DNA from: Chara braunii
Lineage: Eukaryota; Streptophyta; Charophyceae; Charales; Characeae
Assembly: GCA_003427395.1 (NCBI GenBank)
Contig: BFEA01000418.1
Span: 519,602-564,735 of the forward strand
Length of the DNA: 45,134 nt
Direction: 5' to 3'
Shown here: piece after piece, positions 10,579 through 20,839 of the stretch
Numbering within the stretch: the first letter of the stretch is position 1
Layout of the letters: each line of letters begins with the position of its first letter
Program-made: the position numbers and the translations under genes
Notes under the pieces: model-generated
Databases searched by the model: none
Told to the model about the DNA's origin: nothing
Seen by the model: the letters and a program-made list of their open reading frames with translations, nothing else

Positions 10579-12739
10579 CCCATTTTTCTTTCTTTCCTCC
10601 TTNTGTGTTCGCTATCGGGTGAAGTCCGACGCTGCGAAGCTGGCTGCGATCGGAGGCGGCTGTAGCGGAGCGCACAAAAGGAGACGGGGGTCAGGGCCTG
10701 TGAGAGAAGGAGGAACCAGGACGGGTTTTCGCGCTGCATATAGTCGAAGACTGGAAATAGAGGGAGTGAGCATGGCAGAATCGGAAAAACCACTGATCGC
10801 GCTCGTTCATTAACGAAAACGAGCGACTTGAGACTTGTTTCTGGTATTTTTTGGGCGGGCGATCTCGGTGATGAGGTTAGTTTTGATGATAAGTTAGCAT
10901 ATTGGGAGGTTAGTGGAGAAAGTAGTGCGCNAAGTACAACGATAGCGGGACAACGAAGGGGCATGGTGAAGACGNAGAACTGAGATTCCACCCGATTCTG
11001 ATAGGGATCGGGCGAAGTAACATGGTGAACGAGGGTTTTGTAGGTGGGCGACCCCGGATATAGTGTTGGTTCTAGTAATAGATCAGTAGATTATGAGTTA
11101 GCAGGGAAAAGCCCTCGCACAAAGGTATTGGGAAGCACGGATATGGTAAGAAGGGGAAGGGCCTCTTCCGTTTGTTCGATCGTAAGTTAGAGGAAGAAGC
11201 AAGTCGGTTTGGAGTAGTAAGAGAACAATAGGCCGTGAGCTACTATGTAAACAGGGTGAGCGAGGAAGTGTCGGGGAACGAAGTCAATGATGAAGGCGAG
11301 CGGAAGAAAGCTGGAGGGTGTATGGCGCTATCGACTGTGAGCAGAAACGGACGAGGGAGGAACCTATCTGGGGGTTTTTGCATAGGCCGAGTTCAGACGT
11401 GGGGTCGGATTTTGGACTAAGTGAGAGGTATTGGTAGGAGAGGGGATGTAGGCTGCGCGTAGGAGGGAAGATGTTAGCCCCGAGTGAATACTTCCACACG
11501 TTCGGGGAAGGTTGACTCCTATCACTGTCGTTTAGATTAGTGGGAGCAGCGTAACGACCAGCGCGGGGTTGGGGACTTACCTAATAGAAACGCTACGGAA
11601 AAGGGTCCACTGTTAAGCCGCGATAAAGAATAAAGGCGTGCTAATCCCATTTGGATTGTCGGCGCACCTACCCGTGATCTAGTGGTGGATTCACTGATCA
11701 TCCTTACGATTCTCGGTGAAAGAATGTGGTACGGTTCGTCGCTACACATCTCGATTGGTCGCTGCGGCTGCTATTGGGGGGCAGTGGTTTTGCACACTCC
11801 TTGACGAGTTTTGACATTCGTTGGTGCTGTTGGAATTCGTCGTGTGTAGATGCTATTTGCTGAGCACGGCGGTTGTCGTGCCTCCACCATACTCTCGCCG
11901 CGTATAGGCTGCCAGCGGTGGCACCTGGAGACTTACTGCCTGACTGATACATTGCCCAAATCATGGGGTGGAGGTGGCCCGAGGCAGAGTGTTCATCCAA
12001 AGAACCACTTGCCATGCTGGGCGTTGCCCACCCAGTTCACAGCGGTAAAAGTCAGGCCAGGCTATGAGGTTGCAGTTCTGAGCAACAGGTTGAACAAGGG
12101 GGCGACCACAAGAAGTTGACTGAATTGTGACCATACACCTTGAGCTGTGAAGCTATGGATAGATTGAGCTAGCTGGAGTGGGGAGTCTTGGTTGTGGATT
12201 GGCGTTAGCTTCGACCAAGCCATTACTACGCTTTTGGCCGCCATTGCGGGGCCCTCAGGCGCATGAAGGGAGCAAGGCCCTCTCCTTCGAGTCTGAGTGC
12301 ACCCCCCTTGTATCTGAGAGACTCAATGACATCTACGTTTGCCCTTCTTACTCTAAGTCTAGTCCATCTCTTAGAGGAAGGCGACAGGCGGGATTGCAAC
12401 CCGTAGGACTACAACAAGACGCTGTGGGGAGTCAGCCCACTGATTGTGGGAACTCTGCCGGAACTCAGGAGGAGTTATGGAGGCAGGGAACTGAGAGGTA
12501 ACACTTCATGTCCTTCTATAAACCCAGTTATAACCTTTACCTATATTCCTTGCTATGTTTTGATTAAGTATGATGTGTGCACCCCTACTTTGACTTTCAA
12601 TTTTACTTTCAGGATACAACCCAGACCAAGTAAAGGAATGTATGTTCAATGTCAGTTTCAGTTTCATTGTTTGACTGAAAGCAGATTGTGGGTTGTATTA
12701 GGGGGAAGGATGAGAGAAAGACTGTCTTGCTTCAGTTTG

Positions 12740-13471
12740 ACTGGGTCAACCAAAGGTTGGGAGAGTCTCCATAAGTTTGGAGGGCCCAGTGCTATGTTTA
12801 TTTTATGATTGCCTGAAGGACCAGACAGATTCCCATAAGTTTGGGTGGTCTGGTTGCTTTGACTTGTAAGGGCTGGATGTGATTGTCTTTTCAGGGACCA
12901 AGCATTTTTCCATAAGTTTGGATGGCTTGGTCGCCCTTTTTCCTTGGGGTTTCAATATGTTTATTTAGTTTCTGAAGGAGGGTTGAACATTTTTCCTTAA
13001 GTTTGGATGACTCTAACCCTCTTTGTTTTATTCTGAGGGACGATTTATGCAACAGGCCGGACAGGTTCCCATAAGTTTGGGAGGTCTAGTCTGAAGCCAC
13101 ACACATGCTAGAACCTGAAGGTTAAATTTGTTTATATTTTATATTATATTACTTATGAACTGGCTAGTCAGACATTTTTCTATAAGTTTGGATGGTCTGA
13201 CTATAGCTTATCATAAGTGAAGAGAGTATCAATTAAGAGTGAACATGTGGTAAGAAGGGGCAAGCTGGACCTTGATGTAAGTTGATCGGTTCGGTCATAT
13301 GCTACCTTATAAGACTAAGGACAAACAATTATGTATAATTGAGATACTTAAACAGTTCAGGGCGACTAGGGTAGCGTAGTCATGTGCCCAAAGAAGAAAA
13401 AAATTGTTGTACCCTGTGTTTGTGTATATTCTGGTTGAGTTAGGCAGGTTCCCATAAGTTTGGGTGGCCTA
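12740..13471 (+). repeat. Array of seven short hairpins with a constant loop, 5' LTR
   Basis: Loops are variants of TTCCATAAGTTTGGATG or TTCCCATAAGTTTGGGTG; stems differ. ACTGGG/CCCAGT (12740-12790), ACCAGAC/GTCTGGT (12820-12854), GACCAAGC/GCTTGGTC (12896-12932), GGGTT/AACCC (12981-13020), GCCGGAC/GTCTAGT, imperfect (13056-13090), TAGTCAGAC/GTCTGACTA (13165-13203), TAGGC/GCCTA (13441-13471). Four stems are perfect at 7, 8, 9 and 5 bp. The order matches the solo-LTR array unit for unit in inverted orientation. Confidence 0.85.
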
Positions 13472-13734
13472 GCTTGATGCCTTGTGTAAGCTGGGTATAA
13501 GGACATAAATCCTATAAAGATTACAAACTATTGTTTGATAAGGTTGACCCTGGGATGGTGTGAGTACTTACCTTTGTGGTTTGACCTGCATGTGACTAAG
13601 TGAGGCTACTACTTAGTCTGAGTTTCCGTTTGATAGCTAGTTGCTTTAGTTTCTCGCCACGTGCTAGAGCCATAGGAGTTAGTTTCAATTCCTGCATTTT
13701 CTTAGTTAATGTTTTTTTTTTTAGGTCAATTTCT

Positions 13735-13990
13735 GCTGGTTCCACAAATCTAAGCGCTGCCGAAATTTCCACAAATCTAAAGAGTTGGTTAAATGTTGTC
13801 TTAGTTGAACTCAGATTTTATTTCCTGAGTTCACATTTAACTTAGATATGAAAGCAAAAATAATCTTCAACCTTCTAAAGTCAAATTTTGTCTAACTCTC
13901 TTAATTAGCAAAAATTTAAGCAGCACTCCCTTTAGAAAGGGAGACTTCCCAGATTTATAAAGCGCTGTCGAAATTTCCTTAGTTTAGAGG
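13735..13990 (+). repeat. Rearranged long-hairpin array, 5' LTR
   Basis: Only about two to three units of the long-hairpin family remain, against five at the equivalent place in the 3' LTR. A segment of about 115 bp (13846-13960), including the CTCCCTTTAGAAAGGGAG core, lies in the opposite orientation to its counterpart at about 34300-34412: it reads like the + strand of the inverted solo LTR. The flanking AACTTAG and AGCGCTG words are in normal orientation. This is a local inversion plus loss of several hundred bases. Confidence 0.7.
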
Positions 13991-14268
13991 AGTTAGGTTA
14001 TATTTTGACAGGTGGCAATGCTGACAATCCACTCTGCATAGAGGAGATTTTGTCAAAGGGTCTACCTTTTTCGTTAGGCACTGACTTAACGATAGACACG
14101 GGATTAGTCAAGTAGAATGATCCTAGGTAAAATCATGATATAAATATTACTCTCGATTGGGACTTATAGATTTAGCTTGGGAATTGACCTGTCTTGTGTT
14201 ACAGGTCCTCTTGATCGATTGATTCAGGGCTTGGTCTAGATTCAGTTTGATCCTACAAGGACCATCTT

Positions 14269-14287
14269 CTGTTATCACTGATAACAG
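14269..14287 (+). repeat. Conserved LTR hairpin (CTGTTATC stem), 5' LTR
   Basis: CTGTTATC-ACT-GATAACAG, a perfect 8-bp stem, conserved in all three LTRs of the window. Confidence 0.7.
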
Positions 14288-15776
14288 GTCGGTTGCCGAT
14301 TCGTCAGTTTGCGACTCAACTCCAATTCATCCTCAATACTCAACCTAAAAGGCTTTACCCCTGATGATTTTATTGTTTTATTAAGGTTTTACCCGGACTT
14401 TTATTGAATGGCCATTTAACAAAGGTACTGAGTATATAATTATGGTTGGTTGGACAGAGGTTGGGGCTTGCATGGCTAAAGCGAGGGGTATGAGTGTAGG
14501 GAGTGGTTGGAGTTGACTCCGTGTAGTGCATGGACTCTTGTTTGACTTTTTGATGTGATTGTAGGTACCCTTTGTGGTTCAGATTTTAGATTGGACTGCC
14601 TGCGATCACACATATATATATGGCTGTGAGGAGTCTCACTATGATTGTGAGAAGTGATTGTCACATACTTATTCCCCTATACATATATATGTGTACCTAT
14701 GCTGGGTGTTCGCATGGCCCGAGGGACCCGCGTACTAAGGATTTAACTAGGGGTTGAGATTAAGAAAAGAAGGAAAACCCCTTTATTAATTTGTATGTTT
14801 CTTGAAGAATTTGTAATCGGACATTGGTCCTGGGCTTGGATTCGAGGTCCTTGTCCAGGACATCCCAGGCCGTAGACTCTGCATGGAAGGGATTACCCAT
14901 CGGGCAAAGCCTATTTGCCTTGTCTGCCGAGACACTCAGGCCAAAGGCCGGTGGTCTCGCGCGGCCGCACGGCTATTCCTTCAGTCGTGCAATATCGTGA
15001 GGGAGTAGACCCTCACAATACTTCGAGTCTGACACTTGAGTGTCATAAGCAGTACTCGGATCCACAAGGGACCGCTTGATTATGGTCACTACGTAGTACG
15101 CCATCATTGTGAATGCTTGCATATGCTTGCATTGCGAGTCGATATGAGTTAGCCTTGCATCCGCGCGGTTTCATACTAAGTCTCCCGCGCGACGCCTATC
15201 TGATTTCCGCATCGGAAAGTTGTGGGATGGCTACCGAGGGACTAGGAGCGTGGTCGCGTTGTTTGTTTGTGTCGTTTTATGTATATGTATGTGTGTGTGT
15301 ATTTTTAATTTTTATGTTCTTTTTAGTGGTGTGCGCGTGGTGTGCGGGATGCGTCCTAGTTGACCGACGACGGACCCGCTTGTGACCTTAGCCCTCCAAG
15401 ATGCCGGTTCGCGTGAGAGTCTGATAGAGGCGTAATACCGCGCGTACCCTCATGCTACAATGAATGAGAAATGCCCTCGGCTGGTCCACCTCTGTGATCT
15501 CACATGATCAGCTTTCGTACTGTGGACTGGTAGCTCGGCGGGGATACGCCCACCGAAGGAAGGTGACAACTCTCGTAAGGTGGAGGTAGGTCGTGCCTCG
15601 CGTAGACCCTATCTTGTCGTAGGGGCTCGCGAGAGGTATGGCTGGCGCACTCGGACGGAGCGACTTGCGGAAGCTCCATGTATATTCGCGACGAGGATTT
15701 AGACCAACTCCTGCGTGACGTGGCCGGAAGTGTCCCGCGCTGCCTTGTGCGGTTCCGGACTGATGCACTCGACAGG

Positions 15777-15794
15777 TGGCGTTGTTGCCAGGGA
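15777..15794 (+). promoter_or_regulatory. Primer binding site, tRNA-Asp type (mutated)
   Basis: TGGCGTTGTTGCCAGGGA starts 2 nt after the LTR end. It matches the 18-nt primer site complementary to the 3' end of plant tRNA-Asp at 15 of 18 positions. The three differences are transitions (two C-to-T, one G-to-A). The tRNA-Asp end is recalled from general knowledge and was not searched. Confidence 0.75.
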
Positions 15795-16170
15795 TAACGA
15801 AAGCCTATCGTTGTCCCCGGTGGAATGACATTCGGGTATAAGATTGAGATAAGATAGGCATCTGAGGAAAGGCAAAGTATATAATGTCTTGCTAGGCTAT
15901 CTATGATAAAATAGCCGTTATAATAAAGTTATATCTCCGATCTGATTGATTGCTTGGGCTTGAAAGTCATGAGGGAGACCCCATAGGGAGAAAGCGGGGC
16001 TTATTAAAAAAGTTATATGGGAAAGGAAATAGGGCAGGACCTGTTAGGTCCGGACCATGGATTAGTTATAGTAGAGGTCTGATGTGGAGTGTGATAGGAT
16101 CGGACTGATGAATGAGGTGGTGTGTTTTTCTTAAAACAGGGAAGGTCGAGTAAAAGACAAGCCCGCAAAA

Positions 16171-18429
16171 ATGTCAGGCCCTATAGTAGCAGATGGCGAG
16201 GAGAAGGTCCTGACGCTCGAGGACCTCATTGAGGCAATTGATAAGCGGGAAAGGACGCCAAGTAATGTCCCCAAGATTAATACTTTCCACTTTAATGGGG
16301 AACGAGTTTCTGATTGGCTGGATTTGGTAGAACAAGCCTTGGTGGGGTTATCGGATGTGGTGAAGTTCCAGTGCATCTTGAAGTATGTACTTCATGTCCA
16401 CCATTAGGAGGTGGAGAAAATTATAAATGCGGCCAATGGCAGCTGGGCCAGATTCAAGGATGGAATGCAAAGAAAGTATAGGCTAGGTGGTGGACTGCTA
16501 ACCACGACGGATTTGGAAGCCATGAATAGAGATGACTTCACCACGGTGGGGGCGTTCGTGCATGAATTTAAGAAACAAGAAAGGTTCATGGCATTTCAGA
16601 GGAGGCCCAATGCGCTATCTTTTTGGGACTGCTCACCGCCTCAGAGGCTGCAGAACTGACAAGCCATGAAGGAGGAAGTGAGAAACTCACCCGGGCCACT
16701 ATTGATAAAGGGGTGGCAGAGGGAAGTCTGAACGAGGTGGAACAATATCAGATGCGCCTGCGAAGGCGTAAGAGGAAGGAGAGGGATGCCAAAGCGTCTG
16801 GAACCCCAGGGGTAAGAAGGATCGTCACTAACGTACTGGCCGAATTGGGCTTCAGAAAGGATGTGATTATACAGAAGAAGGTAGTGACGGCGATCCAAGG
16901 AAAAGGAAAGGATCAAGTGGTGGAGGATGCCGTCCAAGAAGAGTGGGAAGAAGAAGAGCCGGTACCTCAACATCTTTCAAAGGCGCTACGGAAGCAGCGC
17001 AACTTAGCCCAGGGGGGGCAAGGCTCAGGAAAGGGGTAGGCGCCCCAAACAGTGGTAGTCGCGTTGCCAAATGCATCGGCTCCGTCAAGTAGCACGAGAC
17101 CCTCGCAAACAACGATACCACCATTTGGGCAATGACCATGGCCTATGTACAACACCTTTGTGCCATGGGGAAGTCCAGCTCCACCTGAGCAAATGGTACC
17201 ATACGCTGGGCCCCGAACAAGTATGCCGCCTCCAAGTTATCCCGCCGCTCAGGCCCTACCCATGGCGCCGCCTCTGTCGCCCACACCTAGCTCACAAGGA
17301 AGTGTTGCAAGTGGAGGTAATCAAGGCCACGGTAATCAGGGGAATGGAGGAAGAAGCGGTGGAAGAGGACGTGGCAGAAATGGCGGTGGCCGAGGAGGTC
17401 AATGGGACAACCAAGGTTACCAAGGCCAAGAAAAACAAGGTAATCAAGGGAGCCAGGGGAGCGGGAGAACCCGTTTTGATTGGAGAACTGCCATATGCCA
17501 GCATTGCGACAAACAGGGTCATACCATACGGTCCTGCAATACTAGGCGGGAAGATGAAAGAGTGGGACTGATCTACTCCAATATGGACGGTGACATATAT
17601 GATCAGTTCGGGGAATATATTGACAGGAAGGTCCCTGGCGGAGTGAGGGCTGAAGCCCAAAGAAGGGTAGCTGCACGACAAGCGCCGCCTGCCACATTCA
17701 AATTATGGTAGGAGAAGAAGGATCCACCAATTAGGGTGGAAGAAGTGGAAAGTGATGAGGAGGTGACTCAAAGGTTACGGGCAGGAGATATAAGGGAAAA
17801 ACCCATAGTCGTTGAGTTAGAGGAGAAAAATGATAAAGAGAAAGTAGAGCCCACATCAGTCCTGCTGGGAAAGATGGAAGACTTGTGGGGAAATGTGGGG
17901 AGATACCAACAGAAGTTGATGGACCTCTGTGAAGAAGTGAAGGAATGGAGGGCCGACATCCCCAAGGTCTTCCTCTATGAGTCCGACCCAAAATCGATCT
18001 CAGGGCGACCTGGAGTAACTACCGTGGGATCAGGCCTGCAGTCAGGGATGATGACTAGACCCCCTACGGCGCAAGGAAGGCTGGCGCGGACTGCTCGTAC
18101 CCGAGGCCAGACTAAGGGTCAGTGCAAGCCAGGAGCCTCCTCGAAAAGAGCTAGAGTCAAAGAAGAGAAAGGAAGCCGTGGAGGTAGAGGATGATGACGA
18201 GGAGGAAGAAGAGGACGAAAGGTTGCGCCAAGAGGAAGATGAGAGGGTGGAGCAAAGGGCTAGGAAGAGAGAAGCCCGAGAGGAAGCCGAGTTGGTTCTG
18301 CACGATGTGCAGCTAAAGAAAAAGAAGTATGTGGTCCGGCTTGAAGAAGGGTTCGACGTAGAAAGGGTAATTGATAGGTTGTTGGAGGGCCACAACGATC
18401 TTATGACCCTTAAGGAGATTTTGGCGTCA
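16171..18429 (+). pseudogene. gag of the giant element, broken
   Basis: The start is the ATG at 16171 (MSGPIVADGEEKVLTLEDLI...). An N-terminal capsid-like part (KINTFHFNGERVSDWLDLVE, typical of retrotransposon gag) is followed by a charged region, a proline-rich stretch (near 17180-17290), a G/R/N/Q-rich low-complexity stretch (near 17300-17460), one CCHC zinc knuckle, and an acidic coiled-coil-like E/D/R-rich tail (18178-18425). Breaks: TAG at 16405, a frameshift near 16576, TAG at 17037, a TGA near 17131, TAG at 17709 and a frameshift near 18165. Several TAG codons fit a CAG-to-TAG change. Gag would form the particle and bind RNA. The frame runs across the DNA-transposon insertion into the protease, suggesting a Gag-Pol fusion. 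Confidence 0.8.
17496..17537 (+). other. CCHC zinc knuckle of gag
   Basis: CQHCDKQGHTIRSC: exact C-X2-C-X4-H-X4-C, the nucleocapsid RNA-binding knuckle. It follows an arginine/glycine-rich linker, as usual for retrotransposon Gag. Confidence 0.9.
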
Positions 18430-19550
18430 GCCTATGTATCCATTCAACTCGCAACGGGTTTTGTACAACTCCGTTGTACCCGTTGTACACCCCCGGGGTC
18501 CAAGTTGAATCCCCGTTGAACAGTACAACGGGGGCTTCACATTGAAATCTGATCAACGGGTGGAGCCCAATGGGCCTCGGACACGTGGCAGGATACTCGT
18601 GGAAAAAAAAAAGTGAAAAAAAAGTAAAAAAACTGCCCTATGTGTGTGTGTGTGTGTGCGTGTGTCTGTGTGTGTGTTCATGTGTGTATGTGTGTGTGTG
18701 TGTGTGTGTGTGTCGTGTGTGNNNNNNNNNNNNNNNNNNNNNNNNNNNNNNNNNNNNNNNNNNNNNNNNNNNNNNNNNNNNNNNNNNNNNNNNNNNNNNN
18801 NNNNNNNNNNNNNNNNNNNNNNNNNNNNNNNNNNNNNNNNNNNNNNNNNNNNNNNNNNNNNNNNNNNNNNNNNNNNNNNNNNNNNNNNNNNNNNNNNNNN
18901 NNNNNNNNNNNNNNNNNNNNNNNNNNNNNNNNNNNNNNNNNNNNNNNNNNNNNNNNNNNNNNNNNNNNNNNNNNNNNNNNNNNNNNNNNNNNNNNNNNNN
19001 NNNNNNNNNNNNNNNNNNNNNNNNNNNNNNNNNNNNNNNNNNNNNNNNNNNNNNNNNNNNNNNNNNNNNNNNNNNNNNNNNNNNNNNNNNNNNNNNNNNN
19101 NNNNNNNNNNNNNNNNNNNNNNNNNNNNNNNNNNNNNNNNNNNNNNNNNNNNNNNNNNNNNNNNNNNNNNNNNNNNNNNNNNNNNNNNNNNNNNNNNNNN
19201 NNNNNNNNNNNNNNNNNNNNNNNNNNNNNNNNNNNNNNNNNNNNNNNNNNNNNNNNNNNNNNNNNNNNNNNNNNNNNNNNNNNNNNNNNNNNNNNNNNNN
19301 NNNNNNNNNNNNNNNNNNNNNNNNNNNNNNNNNNNNNNNNNNNNNNNNNNNNNNNNNNNNNNNNNNNNNNNNNNNNNNNNNNNNNNNNNNNNNNNNNNNN
19401 NNNNNNNNNNNNNNNNNNNNNNNNNNNNNNNNNNNNNNNNNNNNNNNNNNNNNNNNNNNNNNNNNNNNNNNNNNNNNNNNNNNNNNNNNNNNNNNNNNNN
19501 NNNNNNNNNNNNNNNNNNNNNNNNNNNNNNNNNNNNCCGCGCAAGTAAGA

Positions 19551-19599
<49 letters not shown>

Positions 19600-19631
19600 A
19601 GTGGGGTGGGGAGGGGCGACCCATCCTCCAC

Positions 19632-19663
<32 letters not shown>

Positions 19664-19952
19664 AAATAAAAAAAAGAATAAATAATCTATCTGTTTTGAG
19701 TCTGGTTTTGTTTTTTATTTTTTTAAAATAATTTTAATGCTAAAAAAATAAAAATAAAAATATGGGGATGTAGAGAGCAAAAACATGTACACCCACATAT
19801 TTTTTTATTTTTTTTTCACTTATGTTTTGCCTGCAAAAACAAAATCTGCGGGCCGAGTTGTACCACGTTCAACTCGGTTTAACGCGGAGTTGAACAGGAA
19901 TTGAACCGTTCAACTCAAAAACCCCGTTGAATCCGATTTCGGACACATAGGC
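18430..19952. mobile_element. Non-autonomous DNA transposon inserted in gag-pro (contains an assembly gap)
   Basis: Terminal inverted repeats are GCCTATGTATCC (18430) and GGACACATAGGC (ending 19952), flanked by GTCA at 18426-18429 and 19953-19956. An alternative reading is a 7-bp duplication, GGCGTCA. Removing 18430-19952 and one GTCA joins the gag reading frame (...EILAS) smoothly to the protease frame (TPKLRDG...). Both ends carry subterminal motif clusters: CAACGGG/CCCGTTG at the left (18450-18565) and GTTGAAC/GTTCAAC at the right (19855-19930). The centre holds TG repeats, the 815-bp gap, a CAAT/AATA microsatellite (19632-19670) and AT-rich sequence. No transposase is visible. Superfamily not assigned. 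Confidence 0.7.
18722..19536. other. Assembly gap (815 N) between TG repeats
   Basis: A run of N flanked on both sides by long TG dinucleotide repeats (about 18641-18721 and 19553-19598). The true length is unknown. Long open frames spanning the gap are artefacts of the Ns. Confidence 0.95.
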
Positions 19953-20838
19953 GTCAACCCCTAAGCTTCGTGATGGACTAAAAGGGAGATTGTCGCGGCG
20001 CCTGGTGCCCAACGTCCATTTGAGTATGATTCTGCCGAAAGAGGCGGAGTGGGCAGAGACAGCGACAAAAATGGATTGGAAGTGTGTAGCCTGTGACATG
20101 GTGGATTTGGTCGTAAAGGGCTCCAAGTGCGCAGCGATGGTGGATACGGGAGCGGAGATAAATATCATCCGTGAAGCTGACGCGCTTAGATTTGGATTCG
20201 AGATAGACCGCTCTGATTGCGGCATCCTGCATGGAGCCAATTGCAAGGCATTGTTTTGCGGGACAGCCTCGAATGTACTTATCGAGGTTGGAAGAGTAAA
20301 AGTCGGAGCTTGCTTCTTCGTTATGCCCAACGTAGACCATGAAATTTTTATGAGAAGATCATTTTTGTGCAGGACAGAGACGCTGATGTTCAATAAGCAT
20401 GACGGAACTCTGATCCTAATTATGTGTGACCCTGCCTGCGGAAATTATGAGGTGATCACCTGCAGGAATACAGGGCCGCGAAGCATAAGGAACCGGCCCA
20501 ATACTGACTCATTCACGATCGAGGAGTCAGAGGACGAGCGTCAGAGGCTCCTTATGGAACCAGAGGAGGAAGAAAAAGTTGAGGCATTTTCCCTCAGTTT
20601 ATCGGACGTGAATAAGGCCATGGACATAGTGGCCACACACGAGATGGCGGATCCAGACGCCATCCTGGCACTGAGGGAACAGGTCCTGGAATGCCCCCAG
20701 GCTGGGGAGTTGAAATTGGTATATCGGCTTCAAGGTGGGAGGAGGAACCCGGCGTCAATGCAAGCACAGGCTGAACGTCGGCCTTTTTTAGGGGACGGTT
20801 CAAGCACGTTCCCAAAGGCGGTACATAACGATAGATAA
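19953..20838 (+). pseudogene. Aspartic protease region of the giant element
   Basis: MVDTGAEINIIREADALRFGF: the DTG catalytic triad at 20143-20151, in the Ala-Met-Val-DTG-Ala-Glu context of retropepsins. The domain spans roughly 20080-20390 and includes MPNVDHEIFMRRSFLC, where retropepsins usually have an Ile-Leu-Gly motif. Retropepsin acts as a dimer and would cleave the Gag-Pol polyprotein. After it comes an acidic linker (EESEDERQRLLMEPEEEEK). The frame continues uninterrupted from the gag tail and is lost by frameshift in the T-run near 20790. Catalytic residues are intact. Confidence 0.8.
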
Positions 20839-20839
20839 A

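Larger units (their letters stand above)
9184..15774 (+). repeat. 5' LTR of the giant element (6.6 kb)
   Basis: Boundaries are set by the TG start after the ACAG duplication and by the CTCGACA end directly before the primer site. Main parts in order: terminal hairpin (9191-9216), TATA-like box with a 40-nt hairpin (9556-9608), U6-like sequence (10465), a region with short ORFs but no recognisable product, the seven-hairpin array (12740-13471), a shortened long-hairpin array (13735-13990), the CTGTTATC hairpin (14269), and a conserved terminal kilobase (about 14730-15774). It is about 460 bp shorter than the 3' LTR, mainly through loss in the long-hairpin array and lack of a TG-repeat expansion. 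Confidence 0.9.

Noticed and set aside
12740-13471. CRISPR-like array (repeated short motif with variable flanks)
   Set aside because: The constant part is the loop and the variable parts are inverted-repeat arms of the same hairpin. Spacing is irregular, the context is a eukaryotic LTR, and no cas genes are present.
14364-14375. Hammerhead ribozyme core (CCTGATGA in the 5' LTR), as in retrozymes
   Set aside because: No matching GAAA and stem arrangement, and the 3' LTR reads CTCGTGATT at the same place.
9184-15774. TIR DNA transposons instead of LTRs (inverted similarity at TGTCGG...CGACA)
   Set aside because: The two units are direct repeats; the inner flank of the first starts with a primer site; outer flanks share a 4-bp duplication absent from the inner flanks; and gag-pol lies between. 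This is an LTR pair.
18553-19669. Long open frames of 300-360 codons on both strands across the gap
   Set aside because: They consist of N-encoded unknown residues and TG/CA dinucleotide repeats.
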